NCBI RefSeq assembly: GCF_016811915.1
Contig: NZ_CP069127.1
Span: forward strand, 3,199,001-3,263,000
Direction of reading: 5' to 3'
Length of the DNA stretch: 64,000 nt
Source: Brevibacillus choshinensis
GTDB lineage: Bacteria; Bacillota; Bacilli; Brevibacillales; Brevibacillaceae
Positions 17,137-24,844 of the stretch are shown here, piece by piece (position 1 is the first letter of the stretch; every line of letters begins with the position of its first letter). The position numbers were made by a program, and so were the translations under genes. The notes beneath the pieces are model-generated. The model had not been told where the DNA came from and made no database searches. It saw only the letters and a program-made list of their open reading frames with translations.

Positions 17137-17550
17137 CTAAAGTTTGCGGCTCTTCGGACGCAGCGCCCACGAGGCGATATTTAGTGCGGCATATGAAATG
17201 GGAAGGATCATAGGAAATCCGTAATCGGAAGCAAACGCATGAGAAAAAACTGCACCAATCATTAAAAAGAAGATGCCTGCGTGAGCCCATTCTTTAAGCC
17301 GGGGAAAACCAGGCACGACGAGAGCGATGGCTCCAAGCACCTTCCAAATCCCGAGAATAGTCAAGACGTATACTGGATAACCAAGACCCGTCACTAACTC
17401 AATGTTTCCTCCATATTGCATCAGCTGCCCGATGCCACTCAACATCATTGACGCTGCTAGTATGGATGTGACTGTCCAATAAGCTATTATTCCTCCCCGG
17501 GGCTGGTTTTCTACTTTCACGACTGTTTGCGCACCGATACTCTTACTCAT
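17137..17550 (-). CDS. DoxX family membrane protein
   Basis: The 137-residue protein has four membrane segments (for example YWTVTSILAASMMLSGIGQL and YVLTILGIWKVLGAIALVV) and the DoxX-like spacing with an internal KVLGA. The start is the ATG at 17550 with GAGGAGG upstream. A longer frame would run back through the promoter and operator at 17621-17673 and is rejected. DoxX-like proteins are often found with ArsR/SRPBCC or oxidative stress genes and may work with quinones or thiols, but no reaction is established for this branch. Confidence 0.82.
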   Translation of the reverse strand: MSKSIGAQTVVKVENQPRGGIIAYWTVTSILAASMMLSGIGQLMQYGGNIELVTGLGYPVYVLTILGIWKVLGAIALVVPGFPRLKEWAHAGIFFLMIGAVFSHAFASDYGFPMILPISYAALNIASWALRPKSRKL

Positions 17551-17620
17551 TTTTTTCCTCCTCAGAAAGAATATGAAAAGAAACTTTTCAGATCCCAAGC
17601 TTACCAAATGACTTGCAATT

Positions 17621-17667
17621 GGACACCAAATGGTGTTACTTTGAGAATACGACACCATTTAGTGTCC
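17621..17667. promoter_or_regulatory. Twin palindromic operators over the doxX promoter
   Basis: GGACACCAAATGGTGT (17621-17636) and ACACCATTTAGTGTCC (17652-17667) are inverted copies of each other with 15 of 16 bases matching, separated by 15 bp. Each half is itself close to an ACACC-N4-GGTGT palindrome. On the minus strand a TTGACA (17668-17673) and a TATTCT (17644-17649) at 18 bp spacing place one site between -35 and -10 and the other just past -10. This is the layout of a repressed promoter driving doxX. Confidence 0.65.
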
Positions 17668-17882
17668 TGTCAACAGCATTTTTACAATCAAAGACAATGT
17701 AATTGTTCCCTACCTGCATGCGAAAAAGCCTCCGCACTATAATGCCGAAGCTTTCGAGAGTGACCCCGTCTGCCACTTTATTACGTCTCTGCACCGTCGC
17801 CGGGCGCCAAACAAATGAGACAAGCCTTTCTGCTTGACCGTATTTATAGTATGCTAACCATAAAAGGAAGGAGAGGTAATTT

Positions 17883-18380
17883 ATGGGGACACAATTGATT
17901 GTCGGAGACGCCTTGCATGAGCTGGCCACTACGCGCCGCATCCTGGAGCGATTGCCTGAGGAGCATATGACGTGGAAGCCACACGTGAAATCGATGACGG
18001 TGGGCGGGTTGGCGACACACCTGATCAACCTTCTGAACTGGCAAGTCGCGATTTTTCTTTACCCAGAATTCGATCTTTCGACCGTGCCGCTTCGACGGGA
18101 ACCTTTGGCGGGGCGCGATGACGTCCTAGCTGAATTCGACGCGAACGTCGTCACGCTTGAAAAGCTGTTAGCCGAATGTGACGAGAAAACGCTCGGCGAG
18201 GAATGGACCTTGCGGAACGGCGACCATATCATCCTGCGCCAACCGCGAGCGCTCGCGCTTCGTACTTTCGGATTAAGCCACATGGTCCACCATCGGGCGC
18301 AGCTCGGTGTTTATTTGCGGCTTCTCGATATTCCGGTTCCTGGCCTCTACGGTCCCTCGGCCGATGAGGAAGGCAAATGA
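17883..18380 (+). CDS. DinB family protein
   Basis: The 165-residue four-helix-bundle protein of the DinB/YfiT type carries a conserved metal-binding His pattern: ATHLINLLNW in helix 2 and LSHMVHHRAQLGVYLRLL in helix 4. The C-terminal PVPGLYGPSADE is typical of the family. Members are metal-dependent thiol transferases or stress-induced proteins; which one cannot be said. AAGGAGAGG precedes the ATG. The gene stands alone and is closed by a strong terminator. Confidence 0.9.
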   Translation: MGTQLIVGDALHELATTRRILERLPEEHMTWKPHVKSMTVGGLATHLINLLNWQVAIFLYPEFDLSTVPLRREPLAGRDDVLAEFDANVVTLEKLLAECDEKTLGEEWTLRNGDHIILRQPRALALRTFGLSHMVHHRAQLGVYLRLLDIPVPGLYGPSADEEGK

Positions 18381-18397
18381 ACGAAGACGCTCCGAAG

Positions 18398-18445
18398 AGT
18401 CGCAGGGAACCAGCATGACCGCTGGTACTCTGCGACTGTTTTTTT
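18398..18445 (+). terminator. Rho-independent terminator of the DinB gene
   Basis: AGTCGCAG and CTGCGACT form the base, an inner CCAGC/GCTGG extends the stem, and a run of seven T follows. Confidence 0.9.
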
Positions 18446-18684
18446 GTGACGAACAACTTTTATTCCGCTGGGCGGCATAGCGCAGCTGACTTTCTATACC
18501 ATCAAGCTGCTATCCTCTCTATAGCTGTTTCAGCATATAAATGACTTGGGAGTCGACCTCTTCTCCCCCCCACCTGCTCACCTAGGTCATTCCATGTTAT
18601 AGACATCCAGCCGATTAGCGAACAAACAAATGGGTCGAGAAATAGGATCCGAATGGGTACTATCCGTTCGGGTAGTTTTCCATT

Positions 18685-19172
18685 TCCTGCTATAATGAGA
18701 TCAACTATCTGCGGGTATATGTAGTTGGCCGCAGTAAAGAGATTCATAGGTACCTGGGTATTTTGGATGAATGCAATCAAGAAAAAAGCATGATCATGCA
18801 TGTATTTGGAACGGGAGGAATTGGAAAAACAACCTTCCTTCGGGTGCAAGCATGTATCCAAGCAGAAGAACATTCCATTTCTTGCGATAGACAGCTGTGA
18901 TTTTATCCATGCGGAACAAGGTCTTACCGAAGCGCTGATCAAGAACATCCACTCTTTTATTGGGAAACGGTGTGACGTCCATTCTTGCGCAGCGTGAATG
19001 GGAGGTCGTCAAACACGTGATCGCTGGGCGTTCGAATACCGAAGTCGCCCACCTCCTTTTCATATCCGAAAATACAGTAAAGAAGCATCTGAACTCCATC
19101 TATTCGAAACTGGAGATCACAAAGCGCATCCAACTTACGCAAAAGATTCTTCCCAATATGTTGATCCCATAA
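18685..19172 (+). pseudogene. Decayed LuxR-type ATPase regulator
   Basis: Three frames together spell the two ends of a large AAA-ATPase/LuxR regulator. Frame one (about 18685-18896) reads YVVGRSKEI, then MHVFGTGGIGKTTFLR, a Walker A motif. Frame two (about 18870-18960) continues with FLAIDSCDFIHAEQGLTEAL. Frame three (18960-19172) reads SILAQREWEVVKHVIAGRSN, then VAHLLFISENTVKKHL, a complete LuxR helix-turn-helix ending in a stop. Full-length relatives have 700-900 residues, so most of the middle is deleted and two frameshifts remain. A short orphan HTH protein from frame three is conceivable but no good start was seen. Confidence 0.65.
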
Positions 19173-19335
19173 GAGCGCTATTATGGGAGGTATAACGATT
19201 GCTGCCAAAGCAAAGGCTGCCGAATGACACCGACAGCCTCTTGCTATGCTGATCAGCTTAGCCTAAAAAATTCCAGAATCCTCAAATGGTGGAGGCGATG
19301 CTATGCCCCCTATTGCCTCTCCCTCCTTTGTCCAT

Positions 19336-20079
19336 TTAACGGCCCATTTGGCCACAATCGGCGGTGATGATTTGTCCAGTCATCGCTTCTTGCTCCAGCA
19401 CTGCGCAGATTAGCTTGGCGATATCCTCCGGTGTCGCGATCCGTTGAAGCAGCAGGTGACCAGCCAGCTGCTGCATCCGCTCTTCCTGCCCGGCCCACCA
19501 TCTTGTCGCGACCGCTCCGGGGGCGATGCTGCTTACTCTGATTTCCGGCGCTAGGGCATGGGCGAGCGATTTTGTCAGCCCGTGCACCGCTGCTTTGGAA
19601 ACGGCGTACGGAAGCGACGAGCCTGCTCCGGTCAGACCGGCTATGCTCCCCACATTTACGATCGCCCCGCGTTTCTTATTCTTCATCAAGGGAGCTACCG
19701 CTCTCGCACAGAAAAACATCCCTTTGACATTGACATCGTATAATTCATCCCACACTTCCTCCGTTTGCTCTTCCAGGTCACCCATTGGGATATGGCGGGT
19801 GATGCTGGCATTGTTCACAAGCAAATCGACGGTCCCGAACCGTTCTACAATCGTACGGACCATTTGCCGCACTTCCCTATCGTCAGATACGTCCGCTTTT
19901 ACACAGATGGCACTCCCGCCTTCTTTCGTAATCAGATGTACAGTTTCTTCTGCGTCCACCTCGGATCGGGAATAGTTCACGGCGACACAAGCCCCCCGCC
20001 GTGCCAGCTCGATGCTTGTTGCCCTACCGATTCCGGTGCCCCCGCCCGTAACGAGAGCTACTTGATTTGTCAGATCCAT
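19336..20079 (-). CDS. SDR family oxidoreductase (3-oxoacyl-ACP reductase-like)
   Basis: The 247-residue classical SDR has TGGGTGIG at residues 11-18, NNAS, catalytic Ser in NVGSIAGLTG, YAVSK, and a C-terminal GQIITADCGQ matching the usual G..i.vDGG. It is closest in pattern to FabG-like and glucose-1-dehydrogenase-like enzymes. It ends a two-gene run with the EamA transporter upstream (7 bp gap), so the two are probably one operon. The transporter may export or import a compound related to its substrate. Confidence 0.9.
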   Translation of the reverse strand: MDLTNQVALVTGGGTGIGRATSIELARRGACVAVNYSRSEVDAEETVHLITKEGGSAICVKADVSDDREVRQMVRTIVERFGTVDLLVNNASITRHIPMGDLEEQTEEVWDELYDVNVKGMFFCARAVAPLMKNKKRGAIVNVGSIAGLTGAGSSLPYAVSKAAVHGLTKSLAHALAPEIRVSSIAPGAVATRWWAGQEERMQQLAGHLLLQRIATPEDIAKLICAVLEQEAMTGQIITADCGQMGR

Positions 20080-20086
20080 TATTCAG

Positions 20087-20992
20087 TCACTCCTTGACCA
20101 TTTTTGAATGAAGAGCCATTCGTCTCGTCGTTATCGCACCCAGTCGGGCACCCTCCCAATTGACCAAAAAAATGCCAGTGCCAATCAATAATCCTCCTGC
20201 ACCGACGTACCATTCGATACGCTCGCCGAGCAGAAGCCAGCTGGTGAGAACCCCGAAAAGCGGTACGAGAAAAAGAAACGAGCTTGTTTTCGCAGGATCA
20301 CCGCGGTGAAGCAGATAAAACCAGAGCGAAAACTGGACGATCGAGCACATAATCGAGAGCCATAGGACGACCGTTACGGATCCAGCTGTCACCGTGAAGA
20401 AAGGCTGCTCCGTGACCATGCTCATCATGAGCAAGGCGAGTCCTCCAGCCAGCATCTGATACGCAGCAAGCACATACCTATCAAAATTCGGTGCCCACCG
20501 CTTGATGAGCAGCGTAGCCGTAGCAAAAATGACTGCGCCCGCGATGCTGATGAAAGTGCCTGGCTGCAGACCGAGATGAAATCCGACTGCAACCGCTACA
20601 CCGACCAATCCGATTACCACGCCGAACCACTGGCGCATCTGGTAAACTGCTCCGGATACAAACGTCCCCAACAGAATCACGATCAATGGACTCGTGCTGG
20701 TGAGGATGGCTGACTCACTTGACGTAATCCAACGCATGCTGAAGAATACGCATCCCATCACACCAGCGGACTGCAACAGACCGATGACGATTGATTGCAG
20801 CCACTGCTTAAGGCTTTGCGGTTGTTGCCTTTTTGCGCAAAGCAATGCAAGCAAGCCACCTGCCACCACAAAGCGAATGCCCATTAAAAGAAACGGCGGC
20901 GCATACGCAAGGCCGATCTTGCCCACAGGAAAGGCGATCCCCATCAAAAACGTGGTCACGACTATCAGGCAAGCATACTTGAGCTTGTGCAT
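20087..20992 (-). CDS. EamA/DMT family transporter
   Basis: The 301-residue protein has ten predicted membrane segments in two EamA halves (start YACLIVVTTFLMGIAFPVGK; second half SIAGAVIFATATLLIKRW). Members export amino acids and small metabolites. The ATG at 20992 has AGGAGGAATTC upstream; a longer frame to 21085 would run into the LysR promoter and is rejected. It is divergent from the LysR gene at 21123, a standard regulator-target layout. Confidence 0.9.
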   Translation of the reverse strand: MHKLKYACLIVVTTFLMGIAFPVGKIGLAYAPPFLLMGIRFVVAGGLLALLCAKRQQPQSLKQWLQSIVIGLLQSAGVMGCVFFSMRWITSSESAILTSTSPLIVILLGTFVSGAVYQMRQWFGVVIGLVGVAVAVGFHLGLQPGTFISIAGAVIFATATLLIKRWAPNFDRYVLAAYQMLAGGLALLMMSMVTEQPFFTVTAGSVTVVLWLSIMCSIVQFSLWFYLLHRGDPAKTSSFLFLVPLFGVLTSWLLLGERIEWYVGAGGLLIGTGIFLVNWEGARLGAITTRRMALHSKMVKE

Positions 20993-21056
20993 GATGAATT
21001 CCTCCTTACGTGAAATGCTTACATGCCATATTGTAAGGGAGGTTTGGTTTTTTATA

Positions 21057-21068
21057 TAATGATCATTA
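21057..21068. promoter_or_regulatory. Palindrome between EamA and LysR genes
   Basis: TAATGATCATTA is a perfect 12 bp palindrome in the 130 bp divergent promoter region. It is a candidate site for the LysR protein encoded next to it, though it does not match the T-N11-A pattern exactly. Confidence 0.4.
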
Positions 21069-21122
21069 CAGATGTTTGCCATCATCTAAGGTGATATCAG
21101 ACAGAATCGGAGGATCGATCAC

Positions 21123-21992
21123 ATGGAGAGCTCGGAACTTCGCATTTTTCAAATGGTCGCCCGTGAAGGCTCGATAACAAAAGCTGCAACCAAACTCGGC
21201 TATGTGCAATCGAATGTCACCGCACGTATTCAGCAGTTGGAGACGGAGCTTGGAACGGTGCTGTTTTTTCGCCATAACCGAGGAATGACTCTCTCCTCAA
21301 GCGGGAAAACGCTGCTCGCCTATGCAGATAAAATCATCGGGATGCTGGACGAAGCAACCAAGGCACTCGCTTCCACCAGCGAGCCTAGCGGGCCTTTGAT
21401 GATCGGGTCCACGCAGACTGCGGCCGCCGTCCGGTTACCCAAGCTGTTCGCTGCGTACTACGAGCAGTACCCGAATGTGCTGCTTTCGCTAACGACCGGG
21501 CATACCCAGTTTTTGATGGAGAAAGTACTGCACTACGAACTGGACGGAGCTTTCATCGGTGGCGAATGCGACCACCCGGAGCTTCAGTCCATTCCCGCCT
21601 TTGACGAAGAGCTCGTCATTGCTTCGTCTACGGCCATTGAAGACCTCGACCTAGCGCTATTGAAACCGATCTTGGTGTACAGCACCGGTTGCTCGTATCG
21701 GGCGGTCTTGGAGCGTTTTCTGCACTCACGCGGCCTGACTTCTCCCGTCATTATGGAGTTCGGGACCATAGAAGCGATTATCGGCGGTGTTTCCGCCGGG
21801 CTTGGCATTTCCCTGCTCCCTCGGACCGTCACGTCCCGGTACGTTGTCGAGGGGATGATCCACACCCACGATGTCCCCGATCCGTTGCGCCATATGAAGA
21901 CAGAATTCATCATGCGCAAGGATTCGTTTATCAGCAATGCCCTGCGTGCGTTTATCGACATGCGGTTTGATCATGATGTCGCCAGTGCATAA
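21123..21992 (+). CDS. LysR family transcriptional regulator
   Basis: The 289-residue LysR protein has N-terminal helix-turn-helix ITKAATKLGYVQSNVTARI and an effector domain (SGPLMIGSTQTAAAVRLPKL). It is transcribed divergently from the EamA-SDR pair, which it probably controls. The overall pattern is like that of CzcR/YwfK-type regulators found next to EamA exporters. The inducer is not predictable. Confidence 0.9.
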   Translation: MESSELRIFQMVAREGSITKAATKLGYVQSNVTARIQQLETELGTVLFFRHNRGMTLSSSGKTLLAYADKIIGMLDEATKALASTSEPSGPLMIGSTQTAAAVRLPKLFAAYYEQYPNVLLSLTTGHTQFLMEKVLHYELDGAFIGGECDHPELQSIPAFDEELVIASSTAIEDLDLALLKPILVYSTGCSYRAVLERFLHSRGLTSPVIMEFGTIEAIIGGVSAGLGISLLPRTVTSRYVVEGMIHTHDVPDPLRHMKTEFIMRKDSFISNALRAFIDMRFDHDVASA

Positions 21993-22029
21993 CTCCCTAC
22001 ACATTGCATTCATTCAAATCTAAGGAATA

Positions 22030-22104
22030 ATGACCACCACCACTACCAAGAATGGTAAAATATCCAAAAGGGTAAGGTGGCGATACGACGTAGCTTCTGG
22101 ATAA
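22030..22104 (+). CDS. Possible leader peptide upstream of the anti-TRAP-like gene
   Basis: A 24-codon frame with AAGGA upstream of its ATG begins with five consecutive Thr codons and contains one Trp (RVRWRY). It ends 69 bp before the anti-TRAP-like gene. In B. subtilis the anti-TRAP operon has a Trp-codon leader peptide (rtpL). This one is not Trp-rich, so a regulatory role is only a possibility, and chance is a fair alternative. Confidence 0.25.
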   Translation: MTTTTTKNGKISKRVRWRYDVASG

Positions 22105-22173
22105 AGATTTTGACGCTTCTACTTGCATTTACATATCCATCTGCAGTTCTACTAAAAAAGGAAGGTGAGATAG

Positions 22174-22347
22174 GTGTCCGTCACTATATCAACAGATGAT
22201 TTAGAACTGTCTTGTCCGAATTGTAATGGGCAATCATACGTTCTCGTAAACAATGAAAAGGAATCGTGTCCAAAATGTGATGGGAAAGGTGTTATCTTAA
22301 CAGCATTAGGGCAAACTTTGCTTCACTTTATTAAAAAGCATTCGTAA
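22174..22347 (+). CDS. rtpA: Anti-TRAP (RtpA)-like zinc protein
   Basis: The 57-residue product is STDDLELSCPNC, a 13-residue linker, then CPKCDGKGVILTALGQTLL and FIKKH. As I recall B. subtilis anti-TRAP, it shares TDDLE, two CPxC pairs, GKGVILTA and the FI.KH end. The two CxxC pairs would bind Zn2+. Anti-TRAP binds the tryptophan-loaded TRAP ring and relieves repression of trp genes when tRNA-Trp is uncharged. The GTG start has GGAAGGTGAG upstream. A strong terminator follows. No TRAP gene lies in this window. In B. subtilis the partner gene in the operon encodes an EamA-type transporter; here one lies 1.2 kb away in opposite orientation. The alignment is from memory. Confidence 0.7.
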   Translation: MSVTISTDDLELSCPNCNGQSYVLVNNEKESCPKCDGKGVILTALGQTLLHFIKKHS

Positions 22348-22410
22348 TTCTTTTAAACGGTAAAAAGCTAGGGCTAATCATTTTCAAAGGAATAGACTGT
22401 TCCAAAAAGA

Positions 22411-22460
22411 AAAAGCGGTGGTTTAAGACATTGATAAGAAAGTCTTAGACTGCCGCTTTT
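22411..22460 (+). terminator. Terminator of the anti-TRAP-like gene
   Basis: AAAAGCGG...TTTAAGAC and GTCTTAGAC...CCGCTTTT pair over 19 bp with two mismatches and end in T's, 64 bp after the stop. Confidence 0.8.
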
Positions 22461-22673
22461 GTTGTAAGCCTCTTATTAGAACCGTGAAAGCTCCTACTCC
22501 AACTGCAGCTCCACCCCCAAGGCAGTGCCCCCAATAAAAATGACTCCTCCGTTCCTGCATCAGAGTACATTCTTCTGCGATCAGCTCGTGTAAGCAATTA
22601 TGAGAAAAAGGCAGCGTAACATATCCGATTCATCTGTAATATGATGTGCCTAGAACAGTAAAGAGGTGATCTG

Positions 22674-23117
22674 ATGGCAGTCGTAAGAGCCAGGAACAGT
22701 GATATTGACATGTTGGCAAGGTTGCTTCGCGCCGAAGCTGAGGGCGAAGGCGAAATGGGTATGCTCCTTGTTGGGAATGTTGGAGTTAACCGAATAAGAG
22801 CGAATTGCTCTGATTTTAAAGGACTCCGGACAATTCCCCAAATGATCAACCAACCGCATGCGTTTGAAGCTCTGCAGCATGGCATGTACTACCAAAGGGC
22901 GAGAGACAAAGAACGGCGTCTGGCGCGACGTGTTGTAAATGGGGAGCGGTATTGGCCGGCCAAATACTCTCTCTGGTATTTTCGCCCGGGAACGGCCGAA
23001 GCCCCCCAGGCATGTCCACCGACGTGGTATAATCAGCCGCACGTGGGACGATACAAGCTTCACTGTTTTTATGAGCCGACCGGGCAAGAGTGTGAAAACG
23101 TCTATAATGTTTATTAG
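22674..23117 (+). CDS. cwlJ: Cell wall hydrolase CwlJ, spore cortex-lytic type
   Basis: The 147-residue protein consists of a single SleB/CwlJ hydrolase domain (LARLLRAEAEGEGEMGMLLV with the catalytic Glu, then YWPAKYSLWYFRPGTAEAP). It lacks a signal peptide and peptidoglycan-binding repeats, which distinguishes CwlJ from SleB. CwlJ is a spore-coat enzyme that depolymerises the cortex during germination, triggered by Ca-dipicolinate. AGAGGTG precedes the ATG. The usual partner gerQ is not adjacent here. The coding frame continues for 36 sense codons after the TAG, reported as a finding. Confidence 0.9.
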   Translation: MAVVRARNSDIDMLARLLRAEAEGEGEMGMLLVGNVGVNRIRANCSDFKGLRTIPQMINQPHAFEALQHGMYYQRARDKERRLARRVVNGERYWPAKYSLWYFRPGTAEAPQACPPTWYNQPHVGRYKLHCFYEPTGQECENVYNVY

Positions 23118-23187
23118 TTTCATGGACAGTACTGCCCACAAATAAAGATAGAATTCCATCCGGACGGCCATGTCAAAATTCACTGCA

Positions 23188-23218
23188 ATCTCGCCCACGC
23201 AGAGGTGGTGGGCGAGAT
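23188..23218 (+). terminator. Hairpin after cwlJ
   Basis: ATCTCGCCCAC and GTGGGCGAGAT pair over 11 bp around a 9-nt loop, 70 bp past the cwlJ stop. There is no T run, so termination strength is uncertain. Confidence 0.5.
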
Positions 23219-23316
23219 CCTGCAATGAGATTCAGAGGAAGGTAGGACCCTTAACTCAACTCATCCGGATTTAGACAAAATAATTCCACGCATTCGAAAA
23301 ATTGATCCAATCGCTT

Positions 23317-23874
23317 TTATTTCGCTGAAAGCTCGCTCTCTGTTACCCATTGATGATTTTTTACTGGTTCTCCCCCCGTTGTCGGCGTGTAATCAACCAT
23401 ATAGATCGTTGTTCGTTCGGTTGATTCAATGGTTGCCGTCGCTCCTTTCATCCCTGGCATGTGATCCCCTACTACTACGACGTCCGTCCCTGGCTTATAC
23501 GGCTCCGCCCCCGCATTTTGAATTTCTTCGTGGATCACCCATTTATGATTGGTTACTCTGTCTCCGCCCGTTGTCGGTGTATAGGAAATGGCATATACGG
23601 TCGTGTCATAAGCTCCCACGATTGTCGCTGTTGCTCCCTTCATGCCTTCCATGTGGTCGTTCAGAATGATGGCCTGACTGCCGACTTTATAGGTCGGATT
23701 CTGCGCCGCCTTCAACCCTGCAGGGATTTCACCAGTACTGGCATGAGTCATGCCTGAATGACCTTGATGAGAGCCTTGCTGGTTATTTGAAGGGCTTTCT
23801 TGGCTTGCATTATTTCCACATGCAGTTAAAGCAAGAAAAATAGAAACACTAATGAAAACTAATCGTTTTTTCAT
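23317..23874 (-). CDS. YdhK-type lipoprotein (two DUF1541 repeats)
   Basis: The 185-residue product has a lipoprotein signal (FLALTAC, Cys19) and a linker rich in His, Ser and Gly. Two copies of the DUF1541 unit follow, each with DHM.GMKGATATI and YTPTTGG, at about residues 60-115 and 125-180. These extracellular proteins are attached to the membrane and have been linked to copper or metal stress by context only. The start is the ATG at 23874; GTG codons just upstream sit too close to the GAGGAG site. Confidence 0.88.
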   Translation of the reverse strand: MKKRLVFISVSIFLALTACGNNASQESPSNNQQGSHQGHSGMTHASTGEIPAGLKAAQNPTYKVGSQAIILNDHMEGMKGATATIVGAYDTTVYAISYTPTTGGDRVTNHKWVIHEEIQNAGAEPYKPGTDVVVVGDHMPGMKGATATIESTERTTIYMVDYTPTTGGEPVKNHQWVTESELSAK

Positions 23875-23888
23875 CGTCACTGACACTC

Positions 23889-24328
23889 CTCTTTCACGTT
23901 ATTGTGTACGTATTTTGCTGTAGCTCTATCTTAAAGGGTCAGTATGGAGAAGATGTGAAGAAAAAAGTTATTTGCTCTTTTGTTAATCGTAACGTGTGTT
24001 TTGTTGAATCCTTTACATAATACAAAGTTTTATAATCGACAGACGTATTGGGAATTCAACCCCAAATCATAAATGGTGTATGCACCTTAATGAAAGTAAG
24101 AAATTTTCCTGTAACAATTTTAGGACGCCCTTCACGTTCGATTAAGTAAAAGCGCTTAGAAAAATGGCGGCAGACAGGGACCAAAAATATGTCCTAGGCT
24201 GCCGCCTTTTTTTCGTTAATCTGCCCGTAAGTTATATTATGAAAATCAACACGCTGACTAGTAGAAAAACCTTAGCAACGAGGCAATGTAAATACCTGAT
24301 CATAAAAAAACCCATAAAGGGTCAAAAG
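23889..24328. other. Gap with a broken small ORF and an orphan terminator
   Basis: A frame starting at the GTG at 23955 (site GGAGAAG) reads KKK and then, after a one-base slip next to an A6 run, LFALLLIVTCVLLN and YNRQTYWEFNPKS to a stop at 24072. This would be a small secreted peptide of about 38 residues, now apparently frameshifted. At 24166-24213 GGCGGCAG and CTGCCGCC with seven T's form a strong plus-strand terminator with no intact gene in front of it. Either the decayed ORF or an unannotated RNA was its owner. Confidence 0.4.
24166..24213 (+). terminator. Strong orphan rho-independent terminator
   Basis: GGCGGCAG (24166-24173) pairs with CTGCCGCC (24199-24206), with an inner AGGGAC/GTCCT extension, followed by TTTTTTT. 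Confidence 0.8.
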
Positions 24329-24592
24329 TTACTGTCTCAGGACTGAAAGGGCGTGACGAACTTTATAGGCAAATTGGACGGGCTCGTCAATGGATTCAAA
24401 GTGTATAAACATGATGCCAGGATTGTTAAAAAGCCAGTGATTGTGAAGTGCAGTAACCAGTATATCGTAATGTCGAAGAACAGAAATGAATGGGTTAATT
24501 TCTTCTGGAAGAATTACGGTTTCTTCCAAGCAAAGCGCATTCCCATTTTAATCCATCGATTCAAATGAGAACATCATCGGTACCGTCAGTTA
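24329..24592 (-). pseudogene. C-terminal remnant of a DUF1259 protein
   Basis: The minus strand reads MFSFESMD-stop-NGNALC, then ETVILPEEINPFISVLRHYD and VTALHNHWLFNNPGIMFIHF, ending DEPVQFAYKVRHALSVL. VTALHNH...HFESIDEP is the hallmark of DUF1259 proteins, which are usually over 120 residues and often paired as two domains. A TAA interrupts the conserved stretch and the N-terminal part is absent, so it is not functional. A fragment starting at a later Met would have 66 residues. Confidence 0.65.
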
Positions 24593-24670
24593 GGAGTAAT
24601 TACATTCGGAAACATAGTTTTACGTTTCTATGTTTTTCTTTGCTAACTGACCCAAAACATTCGCTGCATC

Positions 24671-24813
24671 CTATTTACTACACTGGATGCTTACACATAC
24701 AAAGTATTCAAATTCACCGGCAATTTCGATTTTGCTGGCTTATGGCCGAGTTCGTGTTCGTCCTCCAGCCAGTTGATCATAGATTGTATAGTTGCTTGTT
24801 GTTGGGGTGTCAT
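24671..24813 (-). pseudogene. Frameshifted small protein gene
   Basis: A good start (ATG at 24813, site AGGAG at eight bases) leads MTPQQQATIQSMINWLEDE, then HELGHKPAK, after which the frame becomes senseless and stops at 24691-24693. Shifting by one base in the short A run gives IEIAGEFEYF, which fits what I recall of a family of small Paenibacillaceae proteins (HELG.kPs.IEIAGEF). The rest of that family's length is also missing. Function is unknown; the call is frameshift plus truncation. Confidence 0.45.
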
Positions 24814-24844
24814 CGATTCAGCTCCTAAGTGGAAGAATCGTTAT

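Noticed and set aside
22060..22104. Possible T-box (AAGGTGGCGATACGACG) upstream of the anti-TRAP-like gene
   Set aside because: It does not match the conserved AGGGTGGNACCGCG core and there is no terminator-antiterminator pair.
22495..22632. 45-codon minus-strand frame with a Gly-rich hydrophobic centre near 22440-22560
   Set aside because: No ribosome binding site at its ATG and it overlaps the terminator of the anti-TRAP-like gene.
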